Shown here: positions 63,236 to 64,000 of the stretch, piece after piece
Position numbering within the stretch: the first letter of the stretch is position 1
Layout: every line of letters begins with the position of its first letter
From: an uncultured Opitutaceae bacterium
Lineage (GTDB): Bacteria; Verrucomicrobiota; Verrucomicrobiia; Opitutales; Opitutaceae
DNA length: 64,000 nucleotides
Reading direction: 5' to 3'
Assembly (NCBI GenBank): GCA_903929355.1
Contig: CAIYUN010000038.1
Coordinates: 1-64,000, forward strand
Position numbers and translations under genes: made by a program
The notes under the pieces: model-generated
Told to the model about the DNA's origin: nothing
Database searches by the model: none
The model's input: only the letters and a program-made list of their open reading frames with translations

Positions 63236-64000
63236 ATGCAAAACCTCCCCCGCAAACTCAGGGTGGCCGCCGTTGGCGTATCCCTCTGTCTTTTGTCCAC
63301 CACGGTCGCCTGGGCCCAGGCGACCGCCCCGGCCTCCGCCACCCCCGCCCCGGCGGTCCAAGCCACCCCGGTTCCCTCCCTGGAACAGCGGGTGGCGGGC
63401 GTCGAAGCCTACATTCTCAACGGCGATCCGACAGAGAGCCTGAAAACCGGCCCCAAGGACAGTTCTGGCAGCCCTTCGATCCCCGCCGGGCTCACCCTCC
63501 CCACGGTCGGCGTGCCCGGCCCCGGGCACAACGCCTGGCAGATGACCTCGGCCGCGCTGGTGCTGTTCATGACCCTGCCCGGCCTCGCCCTGTTCTACGG
63601 CGGACTGATGCGCCGGAAAAATGTGCTTTCCGTGATGGCCCAGTGCCTCCTGATCTGCGGCCTGGTGACCATCCTCTGGTGGCTGTGTGGCTATAGTCTG
63701 GTCTTTCACCGCGGCTCGGCCCTGCTTGGCGGCCTGGACCAGGCCCTGCTCAATGGCGTGACCTCCGCGCCCAACCCGGATTACGCCCCCTGGGTTTCGC
63801 AGAATGTGTTCTCGATGTATCAGCTCATGTTCGCGATCATCACCCCCGCGCTGATCATGGGCGCGGTGGCCGAGCGCATGAAGTTCTCCGCGGTCTTCCT
63901 CTTCACCATCCTCTGGATGTTTGTCGTTTACTTCCCCATCGCGCACATGGTTTGGGGCGTGGATGGGTTCATGAACGGGTTCGGCAACGCCACCGCCGGC
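63236..64000 (+). CDS. amt: Ammonium transporter (partial, N-terminal part)
   Basis: The frame starts at 63236 and runs off the right edge after 255 residues. A signal peptide (to about 27), a Pro/Ala-rich linker and a short helix (VPSLEQRVAGVEAYI) precede the Amt core: AWQMTSAALVLFMTLPGLALFYGGLMRRKNVLS (first helix and the conserved GG), then FAIITPALIMGAVAERMKFSA and the start of the next helix. Amt proteins are trimeric channels taking up ammonium. It fits the nitrogen theme of the urea locus but lies 49 kb away. Confidence 0.95.
   Translation, partial: MQNLPRKLRVAAVGVSLCLLSTTVAWAQATAPASATPAPAVQATPVPSLEQRVAGVEAYILNGDPTESLKTGPKDSSGSPSIPAGLTLPTVGVPGPGHNAWQMTSAALVLFMTLPGLALFYGGLMRRKNVLSVMAQCLLICGLVTILWWLCGYSLVFHRGSALLGGLDQALLNGVTSAPNPDYAPWVSQNVFSMYQLMFAIITPALIMGAVAERMKFSAVFLFTILWMFVVYFPIAHMVWGVDGFMNGFGNATAG

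Overview
The window is high-GC bacterial chromosome, most likely from a Verrucomicrobiota of the Opitutaceae type. The best lineage marker is a partial Verru_Chthon cassette (two large prepilin-like proteins, 47.6-53.6 kb). Frequent palindromic intergenic repeats and tightly packed genes fit this, but the assignment is an inference from gene content.

Layout. 0-1.2 kb: the 5' part of a flavoprotein oxidoreductase and a Phd/VapC-type toxin-antitoxin pair. 1.3-14.6 kb: a nitrogen locus on the minus strand, running urtABCDE (urea ABC transporter), ureABC (urease), then ureEFGD (nickel maturation), with a convergent hupE-type nickel permease that looks frameshifted. The urease operon is split by a small plus-strand HTH gene lying between two copies of a 16-bp palindrome. 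Beside it is a fossil of a second ureC 3' end. A periplasmic-binding-domain histidine kinase diverges from urtA, and an ammonium transporter begins at the far right end.

17-30 kb: a methyltransferase, a secreted alpha/beta hydrolase, an MFS transporter, topoisomerase III, two Gly/Arg-rich membrane-anchored miniproteins, a GGCT-like protein, the SRP RNA and dnaX. dnaX ends at an A10 run; a -1 shift there would fuse it to the next reading frame. 30-34 kb: a stress or storage group (two DUF2934 proteins, a ferritin-like protein, dodecin, MarC, a STAS-like protein, a YciF-like protein).

34.97-45.05 kb: a roughly 10-kb genomic island in the 3' end of tRNA-Asp, bounded by a 27-bp att repeat. It carries a tyrosine integrase, metal-handling cargo (a TonB receptor fragment fused to DJ-1/PfpI and YHS domains, a YHS/CusF-like lipoprotein, an outer-membrane barrel, a second hupE) and a Fic/AbiEi-like plus AbrB module with 23-bp iterons.

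45.2-64 kb: a PQQ-like beta-propeller protein, the Verru_Chthon genes, mnmE, a circularly permuted ATP-grasp/alpha-E fusion, and a phosphopantetheinyl transferase divergent from a Pls-type (poly-lysine-synthetase-like) single-module NRPS. The last pair is a candidate poly(amino acid) system.

The strongest points for follow-up are the dnaX slippage signal, the Pls-like/PPTase locus, the TonB/DJ-1/YHS chimera, the palindromes inserted in frame into genes, and the ureC fossil.
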